Source: Cristatella mucedo
Lineage: Eukaryota > Bryozoa > Phylactolaemata > Cristatellidae
Direction: 5' to 3'
DNA length: 64,000 bases
Assembly (NCBI GenBank): GCA_009760855.2
Contig: WPIO01000008.1
Location: forward strand, 3,369,501-3,433,500
Made by a program: the position numbers and the translations under genes. The notes under the pieces are model-generated. The model saw only the letters and a program-made list of their open reading frames with translations, had not been told where the DNA came from and made no database searches. Positions 10,894 through 25,190 of this stretch are shown piece after piece; within the stretch, counting starts at the first letter, position 1; every line of letters starts with the position of its first letter.

Positions 10894-12244
10894 CTGGGCC
10901 GGGCAAAGGAGAAAGCAAGCAAGCAATGGTTGCTTTAGTGCTGTATTAATAGCTAAATAAGTCGTAACTAAACTTGATATACAATTCAGATAACTACGTG
11001 CATCGCTAAACGCAGATTCGGAAGCTCACAACAGGCGCACTACAAGAGCTACAGGTGATTTGGAAAAGCAGAGCTTATTCATGTGGTTCCTTCAAAAACG
11101 AAGCTTGACTAATCAAGAATGAGCAAACCTAATCTGCCAGTCACGACTGAATGCACTTCGAAGCAGGCAGACAGCTTTCAGAACAGCTATATGCTGGGCT
11201 AAATTAAATAGACAGCTCCAGGTAAAGCACTCCACAGGCACAGGTCCAGCTCCAGCACTGCTGCCCAAGTAAAATTATGGGAAAAAGTATGCTCATCCAC
11301 CTAACATGACAGCTATACAAATCGACCATTTATACTGATGCACAAAGCCATGCCATCGATGTACAAAGCCAGGCCAACGTCTGCCCTCAGCCCCGCAACA
11401 AAACTTACCGACCAAGCTGCATTAGTGCCCGGCCAAGTCCATAGTAGGCAAGCGGGAACTTCTGGCCGTCGGTGCTATCCATAGATACTTTAAAATATTC
11501 CATACTGACAGTTATGTCCTATATAAGTCAGCCACAACGTGCCCAGCATTAGTACATTGCTGTTATCTGCTCGACACTGCGGCCAGTCTCGCGCTAACAA
11601 GCACGGCTCCAAGAATAAGTCGAGGGGCAAACACGACAAAAATAGAGCAAGATGGCTGGCGGCATTTGCTCGAGGAAGACAAACGGTCGGGGTCGGTGTG
11701 GCATACAAAATACATGTCTCCCGAGTAAGCCCAGAAAGTGGCACCGAGACACAGGATTAATTTAAGCCGATCGGAACTTGGGCGACGACGAGCAAAAAAA
11801 AAGTGCTCAACCATAGAAAACCCAGTGATGCTGCTCAGTCACCTGAAGTGTGTTTCTCCGCAAGCAGGCAACGCCACAAGAGTAGCGCAGCAGTGGCAGA
11901 TTCACCAGCTGCAAGGACACACCGTCGACGATGGGCAACTGCAAAGACAGACAAAAGCCATGAAGTACATACAGCAATGCACGCATCTCGTCGAATGGCA
12001 ATTACATCGCCCGCAGGCAGCTGCATGACAGCACCTAGCCCAGTCACCTAGCACCAGTGGTCACAGCTGTCAGACTTACGGGAGGCGAATGAGTGGCTAT
12101 GAGGCTAATACAGACGTCGAACTGAGATCTTGCTTGTCTATAGTGCTCGTTGAGCAGAGCCGCTCCACCGGCGGCAAGGGCAAACTGCAGTTTGCCAATC
12201 CATGCATCGGAATCTGCTTCTGCGCGAGAAGCCGGCTGTCTTTC
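10894..12244. other. Intron with no recognised feature
   Basis: No exon was accepted between the 10893 acceptor and the Cys-rich ORF at 12245. Short overlapping ORFs on both strands show no family motif. Confidence 0.35.
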
Positions 12245-12518
12245 ATCCTTGCCGGGGGCAAGCTAAGAAAGCAGAGCCTAACTTGTCACCACAGTAACGA
12301 CAAAAAACGTGCTGACAAGATTGAATTTGCTCTGTAAGCAGGCACACGGCACAGAGACGGCATGTGCCAGTGGGACAGCCATCGCTTGTGCTTTTGATGG
12401 CAAATACAGTGTCCACAGCATGGCAGCTAGGACTACCACCTAGCTTGCGATCAAGCTCACGACAAGGGGGGCATCGGTAACAAAAGGGATAACAAGGGCA
12501 GCCCATGCACCGGTTCAA
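12245..12518 (-). CDS. Cys-rich ORF with RING/IBR-like spacing (unproven exon)
   Basis: About 90 codons are open on the minus strand. They include CMGCPCYPFCYRCPPC, a spacer, then CRLCAVCLLTEQIQSCQHVF and CRYCGDKLGSAFLACP. The C-x2-C...C-x-H-x2-C-x2-C...CP order resembles a RING or RBR half-domain, lacking the last Cys. It lies in an intron of the TTC3-like gene, in sense orientation. I could not find splice sites of the right phase (0-0), and vertebrate TTC3 has no zinc motif here. It may be a fragment of another gene, a cryptic exon, or chance. Confidence 0.25.
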
Positions 12519-12858
12519 TCAGCACAGCATCAGACCCCCACATCAACCCACAAATAACGCTCGGCAGCTAGACGAGCTACATTTACACCATATTTCAACA
12601 TCATATGGTAACTACGGTCCTGACAAATCCGTGATGTGTTCGGGCATCACGATGCACAAAGATTTCAAGCAGGCATGGTCACTGCTGTTTAAATACTATC
12701 ACATAACTTCGACGGCTCATCAGAAATGGTGTCGCTATCACCCAAGGATTTAAGACAGTGCACTGCCATTTAAAAATCCGGCTTAAAAGGTGAACCAAAA
12801 CCCAATGAACAGCCAACATCAAGCAATGCTGACGCGACTGTTCACGACTGATACTCAC

Positions 12859-12933
12859 TTGATGTGCGATGCCATTTTGCAATGGATGGACGGCAGACTT
12901 AAGTGCCTTTGCCGGCGGATGCTGCCCCTTGAC
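12859..12933 (-). CDS. TTC3: TTC3-like small exon (helix before last TPR)
   Basis: The acceptor is AATTGCCAG ending at 12934 and the donor GTGAGT starts at 12858; 25 codons, phase 0 at both ends. The peptide VKGQHPPAKALKSAVHPLQN then GIAHQ leads directly into the 10893 exon. The TTC3 counterpart is AENQFKRIIEHYPSEG just before LDCLAY. Similarity is weak but spacing and phase agree. Confidence 0.55.
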
Positions 12934-14649
12934 CTGGCAATTAAGAAGCAGTCTAAAATCACATTGCTGGCAGTGACAGATTGTCAAAAACTTGTTAAGC
13001 AACAGGCTAGCAGAAATATGCATGCACGAGATGCATGCGTTAATTGAGCAATGAGCTCTATAGTATATACAGAATGTTCCAACTAGCCCTTAATCACGCA
13101 ATGTCACCAAGTTGATTATAAAGACCTAATCTCATTGTAGCTTCATCTCGAACTTTTTCAAGATATAGCTAAGAGATCTAAGATATGGCTTAGATATATT
13201 ACCTTAGACAAGCCATGGCAATAATAAGTCATTACTCCTACTTTCCAAGCCAAACAGCTACATGAGTATCAGACTTCTTATGCAACGACGTCTACTCTCC
13301 TGCTGTCGACTATGGCACATCCTCTCCAGCAGTTCTGAGCTATTAATTCTGTGCTACGCACTACCATAACTGCCCATCTGATTCAGTTATGCTTGTCATT
13401 TACTCTTTGCTGAGTGATACGAAGTCTCTTGGCAGCCAAATGCATACTGAAAGCAGCTTAGGCTTTGAGTGTGCTTGACAAAATACTCGTGCGTAACTCC
13501 CACATAGCTTTTTTGTGACTTGGTGGAGTTACAGCCTAACAACTGACATCCTAGCTGTTCCTTCCTTTCGTCTAGCGACAAATCCTTAGCTCCACAGGAC
13601 CTTGAGTACAGCATACATCGACCATCCTTTATGCAGAGACACTGTCCAATTTCCTGCTGCAGGCATGCTCGGGCACTTTCTTTCCAGCCGTGTCCTTCGT
13701 TGCTGCTTGTATGCTACTTAATTCTTCGACTGTCTTCCTTTGTGATGGTGGTGTTGCTTCTAACTTTTGCTATGCTGAGCAAGATAAAAAGCTGCTGCCT
13801 ATCAAAAACACACCAAAACAGTTTAGAATTTGGGTCTTCATTACAGCAATCCTCAAATGTTACAACTGCTTAGTGATTGCAGCTTGTTAAAATTTCCATG
13901 TGCATGTATTTTGCCCATGTCTCATGCACCACAAATAAGGTTGCCAGCGAATGAAAGCAGTTTGGCAGCAATGGATCGAGATCAGCAGGATGCCACCGCA
14001 CAGCTTCTTCGTGACCTGCGACCTGCAAAACTACCTAGATATGCTTGAACGCAGATAGACTCTGAAGATGCCTTGATCACAAACAAGAATAAATTGAAAA
14101 GCTTGCTTATTATTCTGGTATATTATGTTAGTAAGCACAACACACAGTAATGGAATTAAGTAATGCACTAGAATAAAAGTCAGCTAGCTGTGCAGAATCA
14201 TGCTATCCGTGGTACGACACGGTTTTGCAACCTGGCTGGCAGAACCGAGATGCCCAAGGTAGCAGCTGGGCATATGGCAGCGTCGACTAAAACTTGTACA
14301 GCTATAAGGACACGATCGATAAAAGAATACCTCTAAAGGCACCATAAGGATGAGAGCCAGAAGACATTTTTGCAGACTGATGTGTCGAGTGCATCAGGCA
14401 CTGGAAAGGTAAATCGTCTAGTTTTCCATTTATCACCAGAGATATAAAGAGGTGCCGATTGCCATGGTGTCGGTTCTCTTGCATTTCTAGCGACCATACT
14501 AGCCGGACAGGTGGCAAACAAGCGTAGAGTGGGGGAAAATTAGTAACTGCCCTCTCACAATTAACTTACAGTCGGTGACATTAGGCCTAGCGAAGGAGAC
14601 AATTTAAAACAGAGTAACACTATCATGTTGAACAAGGTTTGGCAGATCA
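12934..14649. other. Intron with no recognised feature
   Basis: Several T-rich tracts are present, but I accepted no exon and saw no transposon before the SINE at 14650. Confidence 0.35.
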
Positions 14650-14775
14650 AGGTTTGGCCCAGTGGTTAAGGTGCTTGCCCCGACCAAGGTCTGGCCGAGG
14701 TCGTGGGCTCGAGCCCCGTGGCATATGTGAAGCGTCTGAATAGAGATTAAGTTATATTATGATGCTATACAAATG

Positions 14776-14777
<2 letters not shown>
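14650..14777 (+). mobile_element. SINE-A (tRNA-derived)
   Basis: The head has a pol III box A-like TGGCCCAGTGGTTAAGG and a box B-like GGGCTCGAGCCCC. The 3' part, GTGAAGCGTCTGAATAGAG and onward to GATGCTATACAAATGAAT, is related to the 3' end of the CR1/L2-group LINE. A (TA)n tract follows at 14778-14819. Confidence 0.88.

Positions 14778-14819
<42 letters not shown>
14778..14819. repeat. (TA)n microsatellite
   Basis: Dinucleotide tract directly following the SINE-A 3' end; it probably grew from the SINE tail. Confidence 0.95.
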
Positions 14820-14822
<3 letters not shown>

Positions 14823-15613
14823 CAGCTCATAAAAATTAAGATGCCAGACTCAGACTTTCTCATGAAACAAAGAAAAAAGTGACAGTCTGGCCGAGGCCAG
14901 AGTAAGTAGAAAAAGATAACCCACGACTGATCTAGTCAGTCTAGTAGCCAGCAGCAAACTAGAGTAAGGAGAATAGGAAATACTTTAAGGTTTCACACTT
15001 TAACTTTAAACATTTGGCTATTACTTGATGATGAGCAGGCCTAGCACTAACCAACCCAAGCAAGCGCAACAATTGAACTAAGCGGAGTATTTATCCACTG
15101 CATTGCAAGAACGAATCATACAAAACGACATGCCTGCTCGAAAGGCTATAGTACGCACTTTTTTCTTTTTTGAAGGAATATCTGTTTGCTTGTTAGTTCC
15201 ATTTTTCGATTTCAGATCACGATTTTCGTCGTCGTCGTTTGAGTTATCCTACAATCGAGAACAATGCACAAGTGCAAGCCGAAGTGGCACTCACTGTCGG
15301 GTAAATGCTTACTGTGTCAGCAACTATGTGACTATAAATGTTCCTGTTCTCTCTTCAAGTCTAAAAGAACACACAGGCACACACGGGCTGACACACCCAC
15401 CATCCACTTTCCCTCATGGCCATCTTTGGGTGGCTCTACACTCCAACTGCTAGCACCTAAATGTGGGCATATCTGAATCGGCGCTATTCCTGCAAGTTAT
15501 TATATTGCTTCCTGAGTGCTATATGTATAAGTGAAGGCAATATCAACACAGCATTTACCTGTATCAGCAGATAGAAAACATGCAAGGATTCCGAGAGCTG
15601 TTGATGCAGTAAC

Positions 15614-15694
15614 CTTAAGATCTTTACAAATATTCACTACAGAAAACAGGCACAAGTAGCCGAGCTCTGCAAAGATTTCTCCAAAAGCCATTGA
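15614..15694 (-). CDS. TTC3: Possible TTC3-like exon next to a (CT)n tract
   Basis: The acceptor CTGCTTCAG ends at 15695, 22 bases downstream (minus strand) of a 216-bp C/T microsatellite; a donor GTTACT starts at 15613. The 27 codons, phase 0 at both ends, read SMAFGEIFAELGYLCLFS then VVNICKDLK. This could match the TTC3 helix with YGLAISLLGIG. Homology is weak; another donor lies further on. Confidence 0.38.
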
Positions 15695-15714
15695 CTGAAG
15701 CAGCAGTGAATATG

Positions 15715-17689
<1,975 letters not shown>

Positions 17690-18350
17690 GAAGTTCAACA
17701 AGTATGGGCATGGATAACCACCAAGTTAGTTCATGCAATTGTAACATCACACTTAAACTTCTATGCTCTCCCTCGCTTGCTCCCCCTCTTTCAACACATA
17801 CATATATCTCTCTCTTTTCTAGTCCTCTTGCCTAAGAAATCATATGAATCATATGCCTATACATTGTGCAAAGATAGGAAAGCCGTGCTGTTTGTCTTGA
17901 GCCTCGAAATAACCACATTACGATTCGCTCCGACAGGCACTGGCTCCGTTTTTAGCATAAACTTCGTGGTCCGACTCACTTTTAGGGCCCTTAACAATAA
18001 CAATAATTCATTTGTACAGCACCCTCAGAGAACTTAATCTCATTCTAGGGGCTTTATATATGCTGTAAAGGAATCACGATCAAATTATTAATGGTAAAAT
18101 GCACAGTATAAATAATCACACCATTGTTAGAGGTGACATACACAGTGTCAAATAAAATATGGTTAATGATAGCTTTACCATTGCCCCGAATGCTCGTCTG
18201 ATTTTGTCGTTTAGCTACTCCTCAAGCAAACCTCAAATCCTTTGGAGACTTTCAGTGTCAATACATCCACAGCTTGGAACTCACAACCAACCGACACCAG
18301 GACGTTCCCTGACTTGACATTTCAAACAAGCGAAGAACCTACTAGCTCTT
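17690..18350. mobile_element. Mosaic of decayed CR1/L2-group LINE pieces
   Basis: 17690-17990 (+) contains TKLVHAIVTSHLNFYA and an antique copy of the LLADLHWLPVK region. 17995-18175 is the LINE 3' end in minus orientation. 18225-18345 (+) again resembles the NLKSFGDRAFS...CVRTSPDLT region. At least two insertions or a rearrangement are needed. Confidence 0.7.
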
Positions 18351-19090
18351 AAGAATATTTGTCCATCCAGTCCATGTGAGCTACCCCTTTATGTGCTTAC
18401 GCTTGCTGCAATTGTGCATGTTGGTATTAATAATCACTTGCTTTGATTCCTTTCCACAAGCTCGAAGTTCCTACAAAACGAATTCTTTCTTGTAAGGTAA
18501 TATACAAATGACACTCTTGGTTTCACCAAGTCAACTTCATTGATTTGTTGTAGGTTTGCCTAAGGCCAAACAACTATTTGAGTTCGGATCATTGATCACT
18601 AGACCCTTGTACAGAAGTGAGCAATGGCCGATCTGACGCGGCACTATTCCAATAGTGCCTAAACAACAAGCCCAGTCTATAAGAATGGCAGTCAGTGGGC
18701 CATCACAGTTGCCTGGTGGTTATTGTGAAGGTCTCTGAATCTTCAAATCCCGGCTTCAAATTCTGAAGGCAGTAAGACTTGTTGTTGGTCAGGTCACTAG
18801 ACTGGTAGCCTACAGTGCCAACATGGTACTCGGGACAAGAAGGCACACAGGTAATAAAAACAAAATGCTGCCGAGGGCGATAGTATCGGTGCTGTATGCC
18901 CTTGCCTGTACATAAAGCCTAGCAAGTTACTCTTTTTGTGATCAAGCTCCTGCAGCTTGCCACATGCCAAATTCCACCAGGTTCATGGTCTAGCTATTAG
19001 CTATCTACAGAGCACATTCATAGAGCAGGTAATTCAGGTCAATGGTCAGAGGCCACTTCAGAATCACGGTTGCCACTTCGACCAGGTATG
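18351..19090. other. Intron with no recognised feature
   Basis: No coding segment or repeat could be supported. Confidence 0.35.
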
Positions 19091-19280
19091 CTGGTTTGGC
19101 CCAGAGGTTAATTCGCTTGCCCCGACCAAGGCCCAGTGGTTGATGCGCTTGCCCCAACCAAGGTCAAAGTGAATATATTTGATGACCGAGGTCAAGGACT
19201 CGAGCCCCCGGCATATGTGAAGCACCTTAATAGAGAGTAAGGTCTCTAAGGCAGCTATACAAATAAATTACATTATTTTT
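19091..19280 (+). mobile_element. SINE-A with duplicated tRNA-like head
   Basis: The head motif (GGCCCAGAGGTTAATTCG, then CTTGCCCCGACCAAGG) is followed at once by a second copy (GGCCCAGTGGTTGATGCG, then CTTGCCCCAACCAAGG). Box B is GGACTCGAGCCCC and the LINE-related tail ends AGCTATACAAATAAATTA. Box A is therefore present twice. Confidence 0.82.
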
Positions 19281-19814
19281 TAATCGCTCAAACCTTTAAT
19301 GTCTGATGCGGCAATTTAAAACAGAGTTGATAATCTCCCGAGGTTCGGGATGTGCTGCCAACTGAACAATGATAACAGAACTCATGAGACTAATTAATTA
19401 ATCAGTGGTGGGATTGAGCGGCCATCGTCTAGGGGCTTTAAACTGGATGTTCTCTTTGACACCGACCTCCTATTTTCTAACTTATTCAGACGAACACTAA
19501 TGCAACTGTCATTATATCCTTTCTATCCAGAATTAGTAGCTAAAGATCTGCTGTACAGGCAACAATGCAACTCAGCTTAAGCAGGGCTGCTACAAATAAA
19601 TACCAACGTCTAGTAAGTGTAACATCTCGCACAAGGTTTAGTCTACGAAAACCCAGGAGAGTCAGCTGGATGTCTCATTTGCTAAAGGAGCAAGAGGGGC
19701 TAACGGTTAATGAAAGACGCACGCAAAATTCTCAAAATGACATACAAGGGTCGCCAACGCCAAGATGCTTTCATATTAAGCAGAACAGAACAATGTCAGT
19801 CTCTTGCACCATGT

Positions 19815-20122
19815 GTTAGAACATTCCCTGACTTGACCACATTTAAAAAGAACTTAAAAACACCTATTAAAGACAGCATTTAGTGGGTCCCCGTGATTCG
19901 TCCTTCATGTACTTATGCATGCTGACACTGCATGCTGCCACTAACCACACTTACATACTGACCCTGTACATGTCACCCATAACCATGTAATTCATGTTGT
20001 TTATCAAGCATGGTATTACTCACCATTCAATCGTGTTTCCCTTTGCAGCAAATGTAAAGCGCATAGAAAGAGATTGAGTTCTCTGAGGGCGCTTTATCAA
20101 GTGCATTATTATTATTACTATT
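19815..20122 (+). mobile_element. CR1/L2-group LINE, 3' end fragment
   Basis: Begins in the last codons (CPSLTTFKKNLKT-like, in the + direction) and includes the whole 3' UTR, the terminal hairpin and an ATT-type tail at about 20105-20122. Confidence 0.88.
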
Positions 20123-20633
20123 AAGAACAGATAAAGACACCACATCAGCCGGCCCTTTAGTTGGTGGCATATGTTTAAGATCTTCAGGTCTTAGACTACT
20201 GAAGTTGCTCACGTGATTTTCTCACCTAACCATGCTCTGTCACTGCTCTCCAGATAAATCTTGGCATTTCCCTTCCAGTGGTCCTTACAGCTACGTACTT
20301 ATATGCTACTTACTTCGTCGACGACCCTCCTAATTCAGCTAAGGGCATCATTAATTAGATGCTGCTCTGACAGACATCGTTGGGTGGCTACCAATTGTGC
20401 ACCAATCAAGATTAGCCTTTGAGCATGCTCTAATAAAATTTCCCAGAGTAACTAACAATCACTTAGTATATGTGGATTTGCGGAGCTACGAACGTAGGGA
20501 GATGGGCAAATTCATGCAAGCGCATCTAAAAATAACAAGTCAAGTTTTTGGATGCATGGTGTGCAACACAAGCAAAAATGATTTGCCAAAAAATTGAACA
20601 AAGACAGACTCCAATCAAACACAGCAGTGTTAC

Positions 20634-20790
20634 CTGGTTTGCCCTGGTGGTACAGGTATTACCGACTCGTAAAGCAGCAGAATCATACGTGAACCACTGC
20701 AGCTGAAGGGCAGCTAGCCTGCCCAAGCACACCAAGGAAGCTTGACACGATTGCAGTACACTTCGGGATGCTACTGTGCAGTCGCTAGAC
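20634..20790 (-). CDS. TTC3: Probable TTC3-like exon after the TPR block
   Basis: The acceptor TGTCTCCCAG ends at 20791 and the donor GTAACA starts at 20633. The first base completes the Gln codon left by the 27786-27650 exon; 52 codons follow and the exon ends in phase 0, as the downstream exons need. The peptide is SSDCTVASRSVLQSCQASLV, then CLGRLAALQLQWFTYDS and AALRVGNTCTTRANQ. It may match the TTC3 helices from ALLEQRCRSAAQAF to LAMINYVLVVYG, but residue identity is low. Confidence 0.48.
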
Positions 20791-20869
20791 CTGGGAGACA
20801 CAGCTACCAGCCAGCGAATTATTGTGGGGAATACGCACACTGTCTGCTCATGCAAACCACCCCCTGCAA

Positions 20870-23415
20870 TTTATAATAATAATATCAATAATAATAATAA
20901 TAATAATAATGTACTTGATAAAGCGCCCTCAGAGAACTTAATCTCTTTCTAGGCGCTTTACATTTGCTGCAAAGAAAAATGCAATTAAATGGTAAGTAAA
21001 ATCATGCTTGAAAAACAAACAAAATGAATAACATGGTTAGGGGTGACATGCACAGGGTCAGCTTGCTAATGTGGTTAGTGGCAGCATGCACAGTGTCAGC
21101 ACGCATGAGCACGTGAAGGACTATTTAACAGGGACCCACTAAATGCTGTCCTAAATAGGTGTGTTTTTAGGTTCCTTTTAAATGTGGTCAGGTCAGGGGA
21201 TGTTCTGACGCAGGTCGGGAGGGAGTTCCAGACTTTGGGAGCATACGAACTAAATGCACGGTCTCCAAAGGATTTGAGGTTTGTACGAGGTATTTGTAGA
21301 CTGTTGGATTCCGAAAAGCGGGTGGTACGATGCTTGGCCTGATGGGGGAGTATGTCGGAGAGATAGGCTGGAGCCATAGAATGAAGGGACCTAAAAGTGA
21401 GCAACAAAACCTTGAAGTCAATCCGTTGCTTGACTGGTAGCCAGTGCAGGTCGGCGAGAAGTGGAGTAATGTGGCAACTGCGACGCTCACGACAGACAAG
21501 CCTAGCTGCAGAGTTTTGCACCAGCTGCAATCGCCTGATCGCACATGCTGGTAGGCCAGTAAGCAGTGAGTTGCAGAAGTCGAGACGAGATGTCACGAAT
21601 GCATGAACCAACTTAGACGTGGTATCCTTATCTAAACAAGCCCGAATTTTAGCAATGTTATGAAGCTGAAAATAGGCAGATTTGACTGTGGAGCTGATAT
21701 GGTCGTCTAACGAGAGGTCGCTTTGGAATATGACACCTAGATTTCGAGCTGATTCGACAGGAGATATGCTGGCAGAGCCAATTTTGAGAGTCAGCCTTTC
21801 CAATTTCTGAATCACACTGGGTTTGCCCATAACTAGTAAGTTAGTTTTGTCATCGTATAGTTTTAGAAAATTTACTGTCATCCATGTGCGGATGTCATCA
21901 ATGCATGCGGCAAGTGAGTTTAGAGTATTTGAGGTGCTCGAAGGCTGGGAGGGATCAAAGCAAAGGTACAACTGAGTGTCATCCGCATAGAAGTGAAAGC
22001 CTAGATTGTGATTGGCAATCACATCAGCAAGAGGCAGAGTATAAACCGTGAAAAGAACCGGACCTAGCACTGAGCCCTGAGGTACTCCATATTTCAGAGG
22101 TACTTCAGATGATCTTTGTCTATTCACGTCAATACTCTGGAGTCTCCCACTGAGATAGGACCTGAACCACTGCAGAGCAGTGCCAGTGATGCCCAGGCTA
22201 GATGAGAGGTGCTCTAGTAGAACTTTGTGATCGATGGTGTCAAAAGATCAAGCAAAACAAGCAGAGACACTCTACTCATGTCTGCATTCCCAAGTAGGTC
22301 GTTGTATACCCTAAGCAATGCTGACTCTGTGGAGTGATTAGCTCTAAAGCCGGACTGGAACTTACTAGCAAGGTGTGAGGTTTCGATATATAAGTTTAGC
22401 TGGTCTGCCACAACCCGTTCCAGTGTCTTTGATAGAAATGGTAGAAGGGAGACTGGGCAGTAGTTGCTCAAGTTCTCTTGGTCTAGTGTTGCTTTCTTGA
22501 GGAGAGGCCTGACTACAGCTTTTTTGAAAGGTGCTGGGACATGACCTAAGGCTAATGACATATTAATGATGTTAGTTATGCATGGCAGCACCAGATCAAT
22601 GCAATGTAGGAGCAGGATAGTGGGAATAGGGTCCAGAGGACTTGATGTCTTCTTTGATTGCGATACGAACTTTAGGACTAGATCACTAGTGACCTGCTTA
22701 AATGCAGACATTGAGGTGCAGCCAGGAACCGAGGAACAGCATTCTAGTGGGGAGGTTGTCATCGCAGGGATGGATTCCCTGATCTTGTCTCTCTTCTGCA
22801 CAAAGAATCGAGAGAAGCGATCGGCTAGATCATCACAAGGATCATCAGGGAAGGAGCTAATCTGGGAACGGTTGAGATGGTTTATTGTCGACATCAGCAT
22901 TTTTGGATTGTGCATCTGTGATTCAACAATGTTTCTATAGAAGCTAGACTTGGCCTTTGCTAGGATCGATTGGTACGACTTACAGTAGTCTTCATATGCC
23001 TGTCGATGGACAGTTAGTCCGGATCTTTTGTATGCTTTTTCAAGCTTTCGTTTAATAGACCTGGCTAGTTTAATGTCTTTGGTAAACCATAGGCCGTCTG
23101 GGTGGGGCGCACAGTGTGCTTTGTCAGAGGTGCAAACTCGTCGAGCGTGTCAGCTAGTGTCTTGTTGTAGCTATCTACCAATGATGACAGATCGGAGGGA
23201 GGACTGAGCAGCAGAGTCGAAGCAGATATTCTCGCACGGACAGCATCGATGTCAAGGGTCTTGATGTTTTGCGGTTCACAGGTTATAAGTTAACAAAGTG
23301 AACGTTGAAATCACCCATAACAAGGAAGGATCGATTCTTGCACACAGAATCAAAATGAGATCGGAGAAATCTGAGATAGAGGAGGATTTGGTACCTGGTG
23401 GGCGATTCATTAGCT
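20870..23415 (-). mobile_element. CR1/L2-group LINE, longest copy (endonuclease end to 3' tail)
   Basis: Read on the minus strand. At 23415-23290 the end of an APE-type endonuclease is visible: RPPGTKSSSISDFSDLI, then GDFNVHFV with its catalytic Asp/Asn. A linker with DEFAPLTKHTVRP follows. The reverse transcriptase runs as MHNPKMLMSTINHLNRSQ, SPLDPIPTILL, ALGHVPAPFKKAVVRPLLKK, FRANHSTESALLRVYNDLL, GVPQGSVLGPVLF and FHFYADDTQLYLCF with intact YADD. The C-terminus ends TFKRNLKTHLFRTAFSGSL. Frameshifts near 22240 (losing SAAFDTID) and 23050-23290 make it inactive. The 3' UTR, hairpin and trinucleotide tail end at 20870. It sits in sense orientation inside a TTC3-like intron. Confidence 0.95.
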
Positions 23416-23662
23416 AGGCCAACGTATGATTTAATGCTCTACGACTAGTTGCCAGACTCTCACATGACAGACAGAACAGTAGAGATGCTATAAGTAACCA
23501 TGAATGAACGTCAGCATAAAGGTAAATAGCCGAGAATGTTTTTCCATTCACTACAGGGCTTCGAACAAACGCTGAAAACACATCATGAGCTGGCTGAAGA
23601 CAAGGTTCCACCCGATGGCCCTGTGCCAATCAAAGCACACCCACCCTTGCCAGGTATTTCTG

Positions 23663-23800
23663 CTCCCTCTCTCTCTCCCCTCTGTCTCTCTCCCTCTTTC
23701 TCTCTCTGTCTCTCTGTCTCTCTCTCTCTCTCCCCTCTCTGTCTCTCCCTGTCTCTCCCCCCTCTCTCTGTCTCTCCCTCTCTCTCTCTCTCTGTCTCTC
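23663..23800 (+). repeat. (TC)n/(TCTG)n microsatellite
   Basis: C/T-rich tract with interspersed G. On the minus strand (gene sense) it is purine-rich. ORFs here are repeat artefacts. Confidence 0.93.
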
Positions 23801-23991
23801 CTGAATGGCAGACCCCCCTACAAGTGAAAGCCTGGAAGCAAGGGCAGCTCAGCAGTGGCAAAGAGGATGGATTAGACAGAGAAACTTGGAAGTGTTACAG
23901 AGGCCGAGCAACTGCTTGTCTCGGCAAAACTCAGCAAATAAATGGGTGCAGGCCATTTTATTCATAAACGTCGAGGAGCTGCAAGACAGCC

Positions 23992-24155
23992 ACGAAGTTG
24001 AGCTAATTCAACAGCCTCATTTATAGAGTGGCAGAAGAGCTGTAACCAGCTTGCAGTGGGGAATAAATAAATAAAGGATCGCCCACTGCTGGACTTGAAA
24101 CCCACGACCTGAGTCGTAAAGAGCAAGTACCTTACCTCTGAGCAAAGACCCAGCT
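23992..24155 (-). mobile_element. SINE-B (tRNA-derived), diverged
   Basis: Minus strand: a head with GCTCAGAGGTAAGGTAC, box B-like GTGGGTTTCAAGTCCAG, then GTGGGCGATCCTTTATT and CTGCAAGCTGG, ending AATGAGGCTGTTGAATTAGC. The order matches the copies at 26.3 and 48.8 kb. Confidence 0.8.
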
Positions 24156-24529
24156 GAAGGCTGCAGTAAGTAGTGCAGCGCCAATCATACTGCCAAAGCC
24201 AGACGAACGGGCTGCGATTATGAGTGCACCGAAAGAAGGTGGTGTGCACCCTGTGAACAAGGGAAGGGGAGGAGAGCACAAAATGAAGAATGTTCGAGAC
24301 AAAGCAACATGCTGCTATCCGGCAGAGAACATGCGTTTCGTGTGCAGACGTGAATTCGGATTTGCCAACCAAGGATGAAGTGAACAGAGTGCGACTACCA
24401 AGCCAATCATGTCCGACTGCTATAGTCCGAAAACTCCAGTTCATTCTTCGTGTGCACATGCAAGCTTAAACTGTGTCTGCTGCTTGCGGTCGTTACTACC
24501 AATCATTTGGTAATGCTTCCTACACAACA

Positions 24530-24602
24530 TCAGTAAAGTGCCTAGGAAGAGATTCAGTTCTCTGAGTGCGCTATAAAAATGTATTATTATAATTATTATC
24601 CT
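24530..24602 (+). mobile_element. CR1/L2-group LINE 3' terminal stub
   Basis: Only the terminal hairpin region (AAGTGCCTAGGAAGAG to GAGTGCGCTATAAAAATG) and an ATTAT tail remain. Confidence 0.7.
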
Positions 24603-25117
24603 TATATTAACACATCGCACACGACAGGAATAACGAAACTGGCACATGCGGCAGGACAACCAAGAAGCAAGAAAGACGGGTGCGTTTTAACAAGACAATC
24701 GGAAGCAAACGTTCAAAGCGAACTCTCAGACACGGCTAAGCAAGAGAAACCGAGCCACAACCAGACAAGCGGTCGTGCATTTCAGATCACGCTGTAACTG
24801 AGAAAGCTAAAGAGCAGCCAAGCAACGATAGAATACGGCGTGGGAATTTTAAGAAAAAGGCAGGGGCAAGCAGACCACGATATTCACTGCCGATAGGACT
24901 GGAGTCGAGCTAGGCACAGTGCTGAACTGTCCAGGGCGACCAGAAATCAACAATTCTCTTAGCAATGCTATACAATAGCAGTCTCAAGCGTTTTGAAACC
25001 GTCCTGACTTAAGTAGTTTTGCTGGCTGGTCGCAGCACTACCGAAAGTGTGACAATGCAATTTGTGCATGCCCCAAAAGTGGAATGATCTGCTGATGAGC
25101 TGGTGTCATTCAGCAAA

Positions 25118-25190
25118 CTTAAAATGCCTAGAAAGAGATTGAGTACTTTTTAGGGCAATATATCAAATGCATTATAGTTATAATTATTTC
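25118..25190 (+). mobile_element. CR1/L2-group LINE 3' terminal stub
   Basis: Contains AAATGCCTAGAAAGAGATTG and ATATCAAATGCATTATAG followed by an AT-rich tail; diverged. Confidence 0.6.
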
